DNA of 64,000 bases from Parascedosporium putredinis. Its lineage: Eukaryota > Ascomycota > Sordariomycetes > Microascales > Microascaceae. Within the stretch, counting starts at the first letter, position 1. Each line of letters begins with the position of its first letter. The notes beneath the pieces are model-generated. The model saw nothing but the letters and a program-made list of their open reading frames with translations. It was not told where the DNA came from and did no database searches. The stretch covers positions 1,612,001 to 1,676,000 of the forward strand of contig CASHTG010000018.1 of NCBI GenBank assembly GCA_949357655.1. Reading direction: 5' to 3'. Below are positions 23,622 to 36,100 of this stretch, one piece after another. Made by a program: the position numbers and the translations under genes.

Positions 23622-26600
23622 CCACGGTGATTCAGGGTTGGGCAGCTGGCGAGCCCGCCGCCGATCTGATGGACGAATGTTTGGGTAAGCGCCGCCATCT
23701 CGTATGCATGTTTCTCTTTCTTCCTGACTCAGTTATCTCGTGGGCATGGCCTCGCTGAGAAAAAGACTGGTGATGTTTCCCTTAAATGTCTGTCATGGAT
23801 TTGACGGGTCCGCTGGATTCATGCACGGTGTGCCGGTCGCTAATGCGTAGCTGGCTGAAGAGGGCACCGCCGACCCTCACCACCCATCGACGTCTTCGGA
23901 ATTGATAGCTACTACTGAGGTACTGAGGTACCAGCTGCGGATACACAGGTCAAGATGGAATGATGAGGCTAGTAAACTAGAACGCCCAACCTCCGCAATG
24001 GCAAACATCCCACTCAACATCCATAGATATTTTTGCCTGGGTTAATCGAGTCTACAAATTTCAAAGTGATACGATCACCGAATCCCCGCTGCAACAACCA
24101 CAGCCCAGGGTCCCGAGCGGGGCATGCCCTCTAATGGAGCACTTGAGCTTTGAAAATTTGATGCACAGGAGCCGTTACGGTGGTGGCCCCAGCTCGTAAG
24201 ACCGACGCTGGCTCTCAGCTTCCAGATTTGCTTTTCCTCTCCTCTCGTTCCTTTTTCTTCTCCAACCGGAGATGACTTAATTATTCAATCTAATACCAAA
24301 ATGGGGGACATATATTTGTATCTCAACTCTGATCCATTCTTTTGTTCCTTCCCGGCTCTTGGGTGCTTTACGTGCATATGATGACTTGAGCTGGAGTAAC
24401 GTGTGAGTCGGGACTGTGATGGGCACAATCACACAGATCCATTGATAGATCCATGTTGTTTGCCAATCCATCCAGCATGTTAAGGGCGAGAGGCATCACA
24501 GCAGCGGACGGACGGACTCATACACCGTCTGTTCTGTGGTGGATGGATTCATCCATGGATCAGTCCATCTCACCAACTCGCTGCTCACTGTCGCCAGGCG
24601 TGCTGTAAACCGCCAAAACGCCTGGCGCTGTCCCCACTCCAGGTGGTATCTTCAAGTCCCGGAGGCAAGGGACCGACAGATTCGCTGGTTCATATTATCG
24701 CCCCCACAAAAGCAAACGGCGTTCCTCTGAAATTCAAGACGTGCCTCTTGATCCTTGATGATTCGTTCAGTCAGCTGTGGCGCTCCCTCCCTCTCCCAAC
24801 CTGTCAGAGAAATTTGCTTTATCCCTTTTCTCCACAGCCGCCGCCATCTCGCCCTGGTGAATGGTATTCAGAATTTCTACCGAAGTGCTCCTAGTTGCTC
24901 TTCTTTCCTTTTGATTTTCTTTTCTTTTCTTTGCCCCCTCCTAGGCCCTGCTTGGAAAAGGTCAAGGTTGACCCCCAAGGGCTGATATGAGGCAGCAGAG
25001 AGCAGAGCGGAGTCCCAGATACGAGGCGGCACATGCATGTGTCGGCATCGGATCCGTCACACCCTATTCGCGTTCTCCTTTCCTTTCATCTTGAGATGTC
25101 TTTTATGACCCAAGTTGCCTAGAAGGGGAAAGGGCAGAAGGTGCGAAGGAAAGGGCTCAAAAATGAAGTGCAGCAGGGGCGACTCACTTTCATTAATCTC
25201 GCATCCGAGAAGGTGCGGGTTGGGACTTCCCATTCTGTTGTCTTGTGTGTCCCTTTTGCTTGTGTCCGACGATGAAACCTTTCCGATCTGTCTACTGTTG
25301 TTTGCGTATCACAACGAGAATCCGAGACGCATATGACTAGTGTTCATCGTTGCGGACGGCGGGCGACGAGATGCCACGAGGGCGACTAGGAGAACACCGT
25401 TCACCTCCCACTTTTCCTCCCTTCAGCTGTACGCGCATCTTGGCCCTGGCTGCAGCTCAAGCCTGCATCGGATACACCCATTTCCTGGCCTACATTTCAC
25501 GTGCATCCTTGGTAGCATTGAGGCCCCGACCGATCCCTGGGAAGTTGCCTGGACAAATCTCGATCGCACTAGCTGCGGTAATGGAGCACATCGTGCCCGA
25601 GTTTTCGTGTATGCCAGGTTACGCTCGTGTCACTTTGTCGCACGGCTTCAACAGATTTTGGATAGATTCATTCTTAGGTGTCATGGGAGTGGGTGGAGAT
25701 GCATCTCGAACCACTGCCAGTGGAGAGTGTACCTAGAACACCTCCTCACGGCCAGCTATGGGGGAGGCTTTCTTGCTGACTGGGTCGACCCGTGCCCGGC
25801 CCCTGGGCCAAAGACGTTTCAAAGGCCGTGAAGATATTCTGCAAGGGATGTGCAAAATACGGGTCTCGCATGGGATGAGTCCCTTTCCCAGGTCACTGTC
25901 AAGGAGATGTACTCGGCACTCGGGGCCGTTCACCACCCCCTGGTCGTCCCTTTCTGGCCTCCGCTCTGCCGCCACAGGATGCACGGAGACATACTCTGAA
26001 GCGGGAGACAACCTTACAAGGGTCCGCTATCACAATCGCTGGAAGGGGAGCTTCAACGCACCTCCGCCTCTCAGACTTTTAGAACTCTCTTTCTTTTGCG
26101 ACAGCCGTATCTGACTTGTCACTGATCTTTTTGCTCCCTGTTTCCCGCACGAAATAATGCTGCCCCTGCTGCGGGTGGGCTGACGCCTTGGTATCCGGGG
26201 TTGTGGCGAGCGTGAGACGGAGGTATCGCGTATTAAGCCTCACTGCAGCACGGAATTGCGTTCTTCCCGGCAACAAGAGAAGCCAGAGACCCGCCATAGG
26301 CCTGAGCTCCACAGCGCGGCGTTTCTCAGTCCAAAAGACCAATCTTTTCGAGGACAGCTGCCCCCGACTCGTGCACGCCGGGGATTTTGGCCTAGGTGGC
26401 GTTGACTGCCTGTGCTCGGCCTACCGTACATACAAGTACTCAAATACCTAAATACTGGGCGTTCCCCGTCCCATGGCTGCCGCCATGTCGACCATGTCCG
26501 TCTCATGTCCCCTTCCGCCCTTTCCTTTTTTCCCTCCTCTTTCTCCTCTCCTTTCTTTTATTACCAGTATCCATCCTATATCTCGCGTGAATAGTGGGGT

Positions 26601-26789
26601 GATCTTCCATCTTGGCCTCCTTGTCGACGGTGGACCGTATCTCGCCAAAGCCAATATCAACCCGTCTACTTCACCGTCTCCCGTGCTATCGGCCTCTGCC
26701 ACACTCGAATACAGCGTCCCGAGGATGCCTAGCTAGGAGCCTACATTCCTGGCTCAACATTAAATCGACGGGAACAAAGAAAAAGAAGC

Positions 26790-29700
26790 ATGGACATGTC
26801 TGTTAGTGTTTTTGCTTCGCCTATCAACGGGGCATCTCGCGCGTTTCTGCCCGCAACAGAATCGCCAGGTTGCCTGCCACCGCCTAAACGTCGTCGCAGC
26901 CAAGCTCACTTGATTGACTGTTGTCGAACATGCCGGCTTCGAAAGGTATGCCCTAGAAAGAATGAACGTTGGCTCGAGTTTCACCCTATCAACATCAAAA
27001 CACCGAAAGTTCGGCTCTGAGCAAGATCCTGAATGGCTTCTGCCATCAGGCGATCGTCTGAATGTGTGAGGACTGTCGGGAGGAAGCCGACCCTGGACAT
27101 GCAAAATGGACCAAGAAAAACTACTGACATGGCCTGTCTGGAAACCCCAGGTAAAATGCACAGGGATACCCATGGGCGGAGGTGCATGCCAAAATTGCGT
27201 GCGTCTCGATTTAGGGTGTAGCTTTGTCTCTCGGAACGACTCTGCCCCTGAGAGTGGTAAGGCAAACAGTCCCTCTTATGCTGGTGTAACGGGTGATGTG
27301 CCAAGTCTGACACGTTCGTGACCGGGATAGTATCGCGTACGAAGCCGTCTCGAAGCCACACCGAAGCAGGCACCCTTCGGAAACGCGCACAACGAGCGTG
27401 TACGGAGTGTCATTCTCATAAAACAAGATGTTCTGGTGACTTACCTAGATGCAAGCGATGCGAGGCCTCGAATCTCAAGTGCGAGTACACTCCCGCCAAA
27501 AGGAGATTTCAGCACGTCCCTGTAAACGCGACTCAAGGAGGTCACTCATCCGAGCCTAGCACACCAACAGATCCGGCTTCCCCAGAATCAGATGAGCCGA
27601 TCCAAGCAACTGCTGCGACAACGCCGCCGATTCAATTCCCGGATCTTGCAAGCCTTGTAAAAGAGTAGGTTGATGGAAAACTCTGTCGATATAGAATCCG
27701 CTCTAACTGGACCTAGGAACATTCTTGCCAACAAGGATCTCATCCTGAAGCATCTCGATGCTTACTTTGAATATCTTTACTTCATGCCATGTCTTGGTTT
27801 TATCCATAGGTCTTCTGTGTACGCGGAATTAGATGTAAACTTTTCTTCTCCATACCCATACCGAGCGCGCATCATGTCTAGGTGTTGGCTTATCTTCCTA
27901 CTAACACACAATCGCACCCGATCTAGGAGGACAGACTTCATCCCGCCCGGGCAGCCGCCATCTGCTCGGTTGCTGCGTTTTTCGTCTCGCCCGGACCCAA
28001 AGCGGTGGCCTTCGCGCAGAGGTGCTCCATGCACGTAGAATTCCACATATTTTGCAATATCGGGAGTTTGAAAGAGATCAACCTTTTTCTATATTCATTC
28101 GACATCCTCCACAACCATATGAACGGGAAATTTGCCAAGTGCTGGCAGCTCGTAGCTAGTGCAATCCGTCTCATGCTGGGACTTCAGCTGAACTGGGAGG
28201 TACCGGGGTCCAAACGACCGTTTAAAGATCAAGAGTGTGCGAGGAGGCTCGTTTGGCAGCTCTTCAACTTTGATCGCGTATTCGCCGAAGGGTTTGAGGC
28301 CTACATCTGCTGCCGGGAAGATAATATGAAGATTCGACTTCCATGTCCCGAGGACGCCTTCAACGCCAACAAAGAGGTTCCAGTTGAGCACCTGAATGAC
28401 CGACCGATAAAGTCTTCCGGCCCTCCTGGTCTGCACGGGTACCAAATCAAAGTGGTGAATATCCGCCATCACGTTTTAACGTAAGGAGGCCAAGCCCATT
28501 GCTCCGAGCCGAAACTCTTTCAAGCTAACATGGATTCTTTGTTTAGGATGTCGAAGAAGTTTGCTTCCGGACCCGCGTACCTCCAGCGGGAAAGGTGGGA
28601 GCCATCCAAGGTTATGGAGGATGTGAGGAAGTTGCAGCTGGAGCTATCAAGGTTTAGCAGCTCGTTACCCGACCCCATGAAACTTACCGACCAAAACATT
28701 ATGCAGTGGATACCGTCCAAGGAGAGGCAGGTGTTCGTTTTAATCCACGGTCTCTTATGTACAGCACACATCGATCTCTATCGCTTCTCACTTCCAGGCA
28801 TCCGAGAACGCGGTACGCCCGACCTCTTGAAGAAGCTCCCGCATGACTTCATTGTCAAGTCGCAGAAGCAAGCCATTGCGCACGCCATAACACTCGCACG
28901 TTTTTGGGAGACCGTGCACGGGCAAATGAAGGTGCTGCATCGCGATCGGATTGTCCTGGTTGGGGATTACAACATCGCGCCACTCATTCAGCAATGTGCC
29001 AAGGTCCTGATGACGGCGAAACAGCACAAATTGTATCGGGATCTAACATCACACAGCACGGCCCCATTATGGCGCAACGAACTTGCGGATGGGGCATCGA
29101 TCCGCCGCTTGATCGATTCGTGTCTTCAGGTACTGCAGCCATGGTCCAAAGTGATACCATCCGCGAAGTCTAGAGTATGTCGACCTTTCTCCTTTCACCA
29201 TCTTTATCTTGGTTCGAAGCGTCTCAAAACTAACGATGGGTGCCCTTCAGTATGATGAACTAGTCAAGAGCGTTGAAGAGTTCGATAGGACGAGCCGGTA
29301 CGAAGAAGAGACGACACTCAAGTTAGCCAGCAGCGACCCAAGCTCTATCATGCGGCTGCCTGGACCTCACTACATTCTCGAGAACGCCTACATGGCCCAA
29401 GCCCAGAGGGACCAGATGAACACCCCTCCCGCTGTTCCTCCTGCCGTCCTCGCCCGGGTCTTCGGGGCAGCACTCCAACAGGCCAATTATACGCACGACC
29501 CATACACCGGCCTCGATGCGCCGGAGGATGACTGGCAATCAGAGTACTGCCCCCGGTATGCCTATTGTCTTGGCCGAAGCTAGAGGTCTACCGATAGAAC
29601 AGCTCAATATCAACGACCCGACAGACGGCTCAAATGGCACGCCCCAATTCGACAGGGAAGGCGTAAGCTCTCATGCAGCCACGGCCACCGTCACAGGATT

Positions 29701-30153
29701 TCTTCCAGGGCAGGGCCTACCAGGACATCGGCTTGGGCAGCAAGGAGACCCGAGAATGGCGCAAGGCCCCTCGGCCACTTCGCTTACTGCATCCGGGCCT
29801 CGCAACTCCATGCCAGGTACGCTTGCCAGCTCGCTGTCCGGCCCAATCCAGGGGGAGGTGCTGGGCCCTACTCGCACACACCAGACATACCGATGCAGAA
29901 CACACACGGAGCTTTCCAGGTGAATATGCCGTCCATGGCGCAGCCGAACCCATATCTCGGGTCACAAAACGCGGTGCACAATCACCATCAACCAATGTCG
30001 TTCTCGGGTGGGACGACCACAAATGGAGGGCCCAATTATGGCACTCATCTTTATGGAGCAGTAGGCGGGCCCATGGGCGCACAGTCTCTCCATCAGCCTC
30101 TCCACCAGCCGCCGCCACTTCAACGGACGCAAACGGCAAATCAGTATTCCTGA
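26790..30153 (+). CDS. Transcription factor with two tandem Zn2Cys6 clusters and a fungal middle homology region
   Basis: Exons 26790-26945, 27151-27256, 27331-27664, 27717-27834, 27927-28480, 28547-29174, 29251-30153. The six introns (205, 74, 52, 92, 66, 76 bases) have GT..AG ends and agree in phase. Cluster 1 has Cys at residues 45, 48, 55, 65, 68, 75 (C-x2-C-x6-C-x9-C-x2-C-x6-C); intron 1 splits it before VKC. Cluster 2 has Cys at 111, 114, 121, 128, 131, 138 (C-x2-C-x6-C-x6-C-x2-C-x6-C). Residues about 200-560 look like the fungal-specific transcription factor domain: HLDAYFEYLYFMPCLGFIHR, WQLVASAIRLMLGLQLNWE, ARRLVWQLFNFDRVFAEGF. The C terminus is rich in Gly, Pro, Gln, Asn and His. The last exon breaks frame twice: the C5 run 29550-29554 (one extra or two missing) and the G5 run 29851-29855 (one missing). 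The product is about 932 residues. It is a nuclear DNA-binding regulator; target genes are unknown and no metabolic cluster is adjacent. Confidence 0.92.
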
Positions 30154-33100
30154 CTGGCGGCCAGCGGAGAGATGTCGTGCTCGATGATGCTCCGGGGAAT
30201 GAAGAGGAAGCGTACGGCTTCGGCATATGCAAGCGAGATGAGCCTGCGTGGTGAAGCCATTCTCGTGTCGTCAGGACCCGCCCTCTAAAGTATATTGCCA
30301 TGTCTTGTCTATGTGCCGGGGGCAGAGCTGTCTATGAAAGAAAGTGCTCGAATCCGGATTGCTGTTGCTTGGATAGAGCTGCACATGGGGACATATTATA
30401 TCACGACACGAGCCCTGGGCGTGAGCCCGCGAGAATGTACACATGGATGGAAGCAGGGACAGGAGTTAATGGGCTCTTTTTCTATATCGTGTCATCTCCA
30501 AGAGATATCCCACCTCACTTTTGTTTTGAAAATACCCTTTTTGCTCTTGCTGGAACGTGGGCTTGGAAGGACGCCGGATGGGGTGAACGCGACACAGATT
30601 GATGGAAATCGTCGTGAGAGGGAGGGAGGCACTTTTATCATTACATTTTTCTCCCTTTTGTATTCCTTTACAATTCTTCTTCTTTTATCTTTTTTCTTTC
30701 TTTTCTCACTTTGCATCTCCTCGTGTACACCACGCACTAGTTCTTCTGTTTCTTCAACGACTACTGCCTTGGTGTCTTCTATTCTTCTTTTTCTTATTAC
30801 ACTTCTTCCTCCTTGCTAAATCGCGCCGCATCGCCGCATCGCCGCCATGATTTACATTTATTTTATCTATTATTATCTAATTTTCTCCCGGTGACCTTGA
30901 CTAAAACCTGTGGCCGACTTGAATAGCTCCAAAGAAAGTATGGGACGGACGCCGATCATGTCCACCTCTGGATGAGGAGGTGATCGCGTTTATGGGGCGT
31001 TTGAAATTGAAATTTGATGTCTTTGATCTTGGGATTTGGAATTGGCGCGAGATCACGTGATGCACTGTAGTTGCCAAGCGCGGGCGCCGCTGGCCAGATG
31101 GTCGGACACGGAATCGGGATCGGGAGTGGATGGTCGGCCGGTCAAGGGAGGCTGATCTGTCGTTTCAGCATGCTCTCTTGGTGGAGGGGAGCGCGAGGGG
31201 TCACATTGACGAGGCAGCTTCCCGCCCTGTAAAGCGAGTTTGCCCTTGAGCGCAAGGCGACGCTGTCCCCTGGATGCGCTGCACACAAGGACCACGACTG
31301 CACGCGATTACGTCGGATCCCCACGATGGCTTCGGACCGTGAGACGCCGCGGGGTCGTCTGTAGTTTTCCGGGGTGTAGCTTGCGTCCCAAGTTTCCACT
31401 TCTTCTTTTTTTCATTTTCATTTTTCCTGGGTTTCTTTTTTTTTTTTTTCTTTTCCCTTGCTTTTGCGGGTGGAGGGAGGAACCGAAGAAGAAGAAAAAT
31501 ACAAAATTACACTACACTACACTCCACGGCAAGGAGGTCACTTGCAATCAAGACGAAATATTTCGGGCTGACGTGGAGGACCACGTACTTCGCATGCACG
31601 CAAGTCCGGAGGTGAGGGAAGGCTTTTGGGTTGCGGTCAGATTTTGATGAGGTGTGAACCGAAGAAGAAGCAAAAAGAGGCAAAGCAGACAAAAAGTGAC
31701 GAGCGACGTGGCACCGTTGGTCCAAGAACTCCTACCAAAGGGCAAAGGGCAAAGGCAAAGGCAAAAAAAAACCATGGTACGCCCAAACGCCTCGGAGACT
31801 TGGAAATATCGCGGAGGCCTGTCATCTTTTGCCTTTTCCCTCCCACACTTCGAGGTATCCAACGCCGGCGAGCAGGGTATAACAGGGACGTGTTAAGAGA
31901 ATCTCAAGTGCCAGGTGCAAGTGCCCCGTTGCCTGCCCCTCATTACCCCAATTGAAAGCTGGCGGGGTGCATCGCGGTAGTTCAATTGATTCCTCGTCGC
32001 CGCACAAATCCCCGACCGAGGGCTGCTGCTTCCCAGACATTTTCAGACGGTTCATGTTGGTTTAGTTAGGTCCGGTGCCTGAATATCGTCTCGACTAGTT
32101 TTAGGGGTTTGAAAAGTGAACCGGCCCCCTACCAGTCTCTCCCACTCTCGCCGCCCTCAAACCCCGAATCCATCAAAGCGACATCTTCTCCCGCTCTGTT
32201 ACGTCGCCCCTTTAACCGAATTTGCCTCGCCTTTACGTCGATCACTCGCCGATTAGACTTACGTACGCGCACACACGCGTCCTCCCCCTTCCCCTTCTGG
32301 ATAGAGTACTGACAAAAAGAAGAAGGGAAAGTTATATGAATAAAAATAAGATGGGACAGGGTTGTCGATTCAAGTTTGAACGAGTAGCATTCGGTAGTCT
32401 CAAAGCTTGGTAGGCTTGAGCCATGTTGCAAGGCACCTATTGCTGCGATTCAATCGTGCCGCTGGCGGTGGGTTGTGATGCATGCCATCGTCGAGATGAA
32501 CGGCCTTGCGTTTTCGTTACTTTTTTCCCTTTCCTTTTCTTTTTCTTTTGCTTTCTGTTTTCTTTTCCGTCAGTTTCTTTCTTCCTTTTGTTTTTCCTCC
32601 CGTTTTCGTTTTCGTTTTCCTTTTCCAAAGCAGTCATCTTCCATCCCCGATCCCGCCAATCTACACCAACCGTCTAATAATCTCAATCTTTTGTTCATTC
32701 AACACCCTAGCCTAGCACAGTAGTGTGTACTTGGCAGTATTTTCTTTTGTTCACCCTCCCCTGCATAGATGGTTCCTGCCAAACCTGCCGGCTTCCATCC
32801 AGCCGGACTCGCATTTAGAAAGTTCTCGGCACTGCCTTGGGAACCCCCCCAATTCCAAAATCGTTCGTTTGAGCCCCGCGGTAAAGCGGGCTGCACAAAA
32901 TCAAGAGTAAATGAACCCGAGTCGATATGGATATACGGCCGCGGCGGTCTGCGGAGTCTGTCATCGGGAGTTAAGGACTTGCACCGTGATGTGACACTCC
33001 CTCCCGCAAGCAGACCCTGGTCTTGGCATGAGTTTGGCATATCCTTGACGTCTCCCGTCCGTTCTGTCCGTCTCATGACGTGAAATGTCAACCCGATCTG

Positions 33101-36100
33101 TGTCCCGCTTCTTGCCCCGCCCCCTCCAGCTTCCGAGCTTCTTCTTGCCCAGCAACATGCCCCGATTCAACCTTCTCGGCCCTCTAGCGAGAGCAGAGGC
33201 AAGAACAATACGCAGCGGGCCAAGAAACTTGTCGTGTCTGTAAAGGCCACCATCCACTTGATTCAAGACTGCTCTTCGGTAATACACCTTTGCCTTCGCC
33301 TGGCGTAGGCGCAGACAAGAAAGGGGTGCCGGGCTCTCTGTTTGTTTCCCACCAAGGGGTAATATATTTGAAATTAATTGATGTGCATTAGTTCGATATT
33401 CCCCGGAACAAAGTCTTGGTGGCATGTCCTTGAAGGCATTTCCCCAGGCCCTTATTAACCGTCATATTTGGTGACAGCGGAAGCAAGAGCTTCGAGACGA
33501 ACCAAGGGCCTTGCGATAGGTGGAAACTCATTTCCCCGTCCTCCAGCGGCAAGCACTTGAGCCGGTCTCTGGGAAAGCTGGTCTGCGAATTGATCTGCAA
33601 CCCAAGTCATACGCTCTCTCGGCACGAGAGAAAAAAAATACGGAAGAGGCTCGATGCGGCCCGCTTTCATTCGTCCATTCCGCAAAGCTGCCCCAGCCCA
33701 AACCAAACAGCACCTGGAGTGGGGGGCGGCTTTGAAAAGTGACAACAATAGAAAAAAAGAAAGAAGGAAAAAGTGCAAGGCAGAGAAGGTAAGAGACGAG
33801 GGGCTGTAGGGGCCGTTGGATGAATACCCGAAAACAAAGGAAAACAGCCCCGGAAAGCCTCGCGGAACGACAGCTTCACGGGCCTTGGCCGTGGCATGAG
33901 CTCTTGTGGACAGCGAACACACCTCTCAAGCTTCTTCTGACAGATGCGCACCTTGCCTCTCATCACTAGAGCGGATGAGAAAAGCGAGAGGTAGACAGAA
34001 AGAGAGAGACAAAGGTGTTGACATTTCCCTATTCCCGGGCTCCCTCGGCCGTCTCCCCTTCCCTTCCCTTCCCCTTCCTGCCTCAACGCCAGCGCCGCAC
34101 TTCTTTCCCGACCCTGGCGCGCTTGTCCTGCCATGGATTTCGGCTCCCGGGTGGCAGGCAAAATATGCGTGTATCAACATGATGCTGCCGCCGAGAGGAT
34201 GTCTTTCCCCTTTTCTCCGTACCTCACTCCCTGTTGGTGTGTTGATTGATTTGATATAATTTGGGAGGATCTCCTCTCTTCACACCCCCTTCTCTCATCC
34301 CTGCGCATTTTCTCATGCCAGATTCTCAGCGTGGCCCCAGACCGAGTGTTGCATAGAGGGGGCAAGAGAAAGAGAGGGAGTGCTGAGGATGAGGGGAGGG
34401 GAGGGAACCGAACTTTTAGGACCAACCGATTCCAGATAATTCTTCCCACCACGGCAGATGTTATCGCCGCTTGCCACTCCCCCTTTTCACTCCCTCCTCT
34501 CTCATTTCAACTCTTCTCTTGTATAACTTGCTAGAGCTTAGGGGATGCCTATGAGCCATAGGGCGCAAAAGAGCGCTCCTCCTCACCGCCATGAGCACGC
34601 ATCCCGATCCCCAAGACCCCTCCAGATCGGACAAGGCCTGGCCCCGAGGTCAAATTAGCGAGAAGCTCATTGTGTTCGGCCTTCAGCCCATGGATAGTGT
34701 AAGATGTGGGCAGCGTGTTGGGAGGTAAAGAAGAAGGCAGGACGAGGATGCTCGTCTGCTCTGTTTTCTTTTTACTTAGGACATCATTTCGTATCACGGC
34801 TCCCGGATTATCCCACTCATAACTCTTAATGGAGCAGACGGAGGATAATGAGTTATGCAGAAAAGGAGATGAAAAAGAAATACCGAAAAGAAAGGCAGAT
34901 GTGATGGTGTCGGGGATCAGCGGATCGCGCATCGGCAAGTAGGCTTGCGGGTTAAGCGATGCAGACAAAAAGCTGGCATCTAGCGAGCTAAGAAATCCAA
35001 CCATTAATTCCATCCATGACGCAAAGCAGGGCAGGAATGTTCGCCCTGGTCCTCGCCGCTCGTCGTCGACATTAGCCTACCCCTTACCAAGAGCCCCAAT
35101 TCGGCTCTCGTAGAGTATGCTGTGCTGATGCTGTCTTGAATTAAGCGAGGGGGCCACTGTATAAGCCGCAAGAACAGCTTCTATGCTCACAATTTTGTTA
35201 ATCGCTTGTTGGTCCTGTAATTGCATCTCCGAGTCGGGGCTCGGCCAAAAACCTCGAGGGGTGGGGGTGAGTGTAGGGACGGAGACTTGGGGGAGTGCGT
35301 GGGCTGGTGTGTTTCGTGGTTCCATCGTTCCTCTTTGCGTTTGGGACCGGGAGTCCGACAGCAGCCGCACGCACAGATTGATGGCTGACGGCCGCACCAA
35401 TCTCTTCACCCACTCACTTGTTTGAACATGGAGAGCGTGAAGTACGAGAGCCACTTCATATAGTTCGGTATAATTTAAGGAAAACGCCCAAAGAATACCT
35501 CTTGATAATAGGTCATCTGTGCTCTTTTCCCAGGGGGAACAGTGGCTCTGGTATACAACCCAAACGCCATGGCCCAGGAGCGTCGACTTTGCCCAATCCT
35601 ATATTGGGTTACTATGGGGCCACCACTTCTACCCTGACCCGAAGATCCGCAAGATGCGGCTGGCTTACGGCCGCAGTGCTAAATAGGAAGGAGTAGAGAA
35701 GGAAGTAGAGATGTCGTGGTGCTGAGCGGGGGTAGTCCCATCCCGTACTTTCAGAAAGCCCTGCGGACGCCGCATTGTGGCCGCTATGGGCCAAGCAGCA
35801 GCTCTGACCTTCCTCCGAGCGCCAGTCAGGTCGGCCTGGTGGTTCCTCAAGCAGCCTCATTTCGAGTCCCTCGGCCTGGGTAGAGTCGCTGGAGCTTGTA
35901 GCATGGGCTCAACAGTTTCTTTATGACGGGGCGACAACGGATCGAAAATCGTCCCGTAGACATTCAACATGCGCCACGCCACGCCTGCACACTCAAATCG
36001 AGACTAGAGTAGAGGGCCCGATATATAGTTTCCGTCTCTCGGCGTCATTGACACGCCGAAGACGCCATATCCCGTCTAGGCAAAGCAGGATAGATCTTTG

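Larger units (their letters stand above)
16813..26789. other. Long intergenic region (about 10 kb), no gene recognised
   Basis: The 5' flank of the BTB gene is on the left and the 5' flank of the Zn2Cys6 gene on the right. Two ATCAATTGAT palindromes lie at 17948-17957 and 18240-18249, and a TCAATTGA core at 17861-17868. The middle (about 19,600-23,400) is somewhat richer in A/T and contains several short open frames that look slightly protein-like but match no family I know. Microsatellite-like pyrimidine tracts are at 22000-22050 and 23594-23621. Confidence 0.55.

Noticed and set aside
34549..35013. 154-codon minus-strand frame with a true ATG
   Set aside because: No motif and no supporting introns; several frames of this length are expected by chance.
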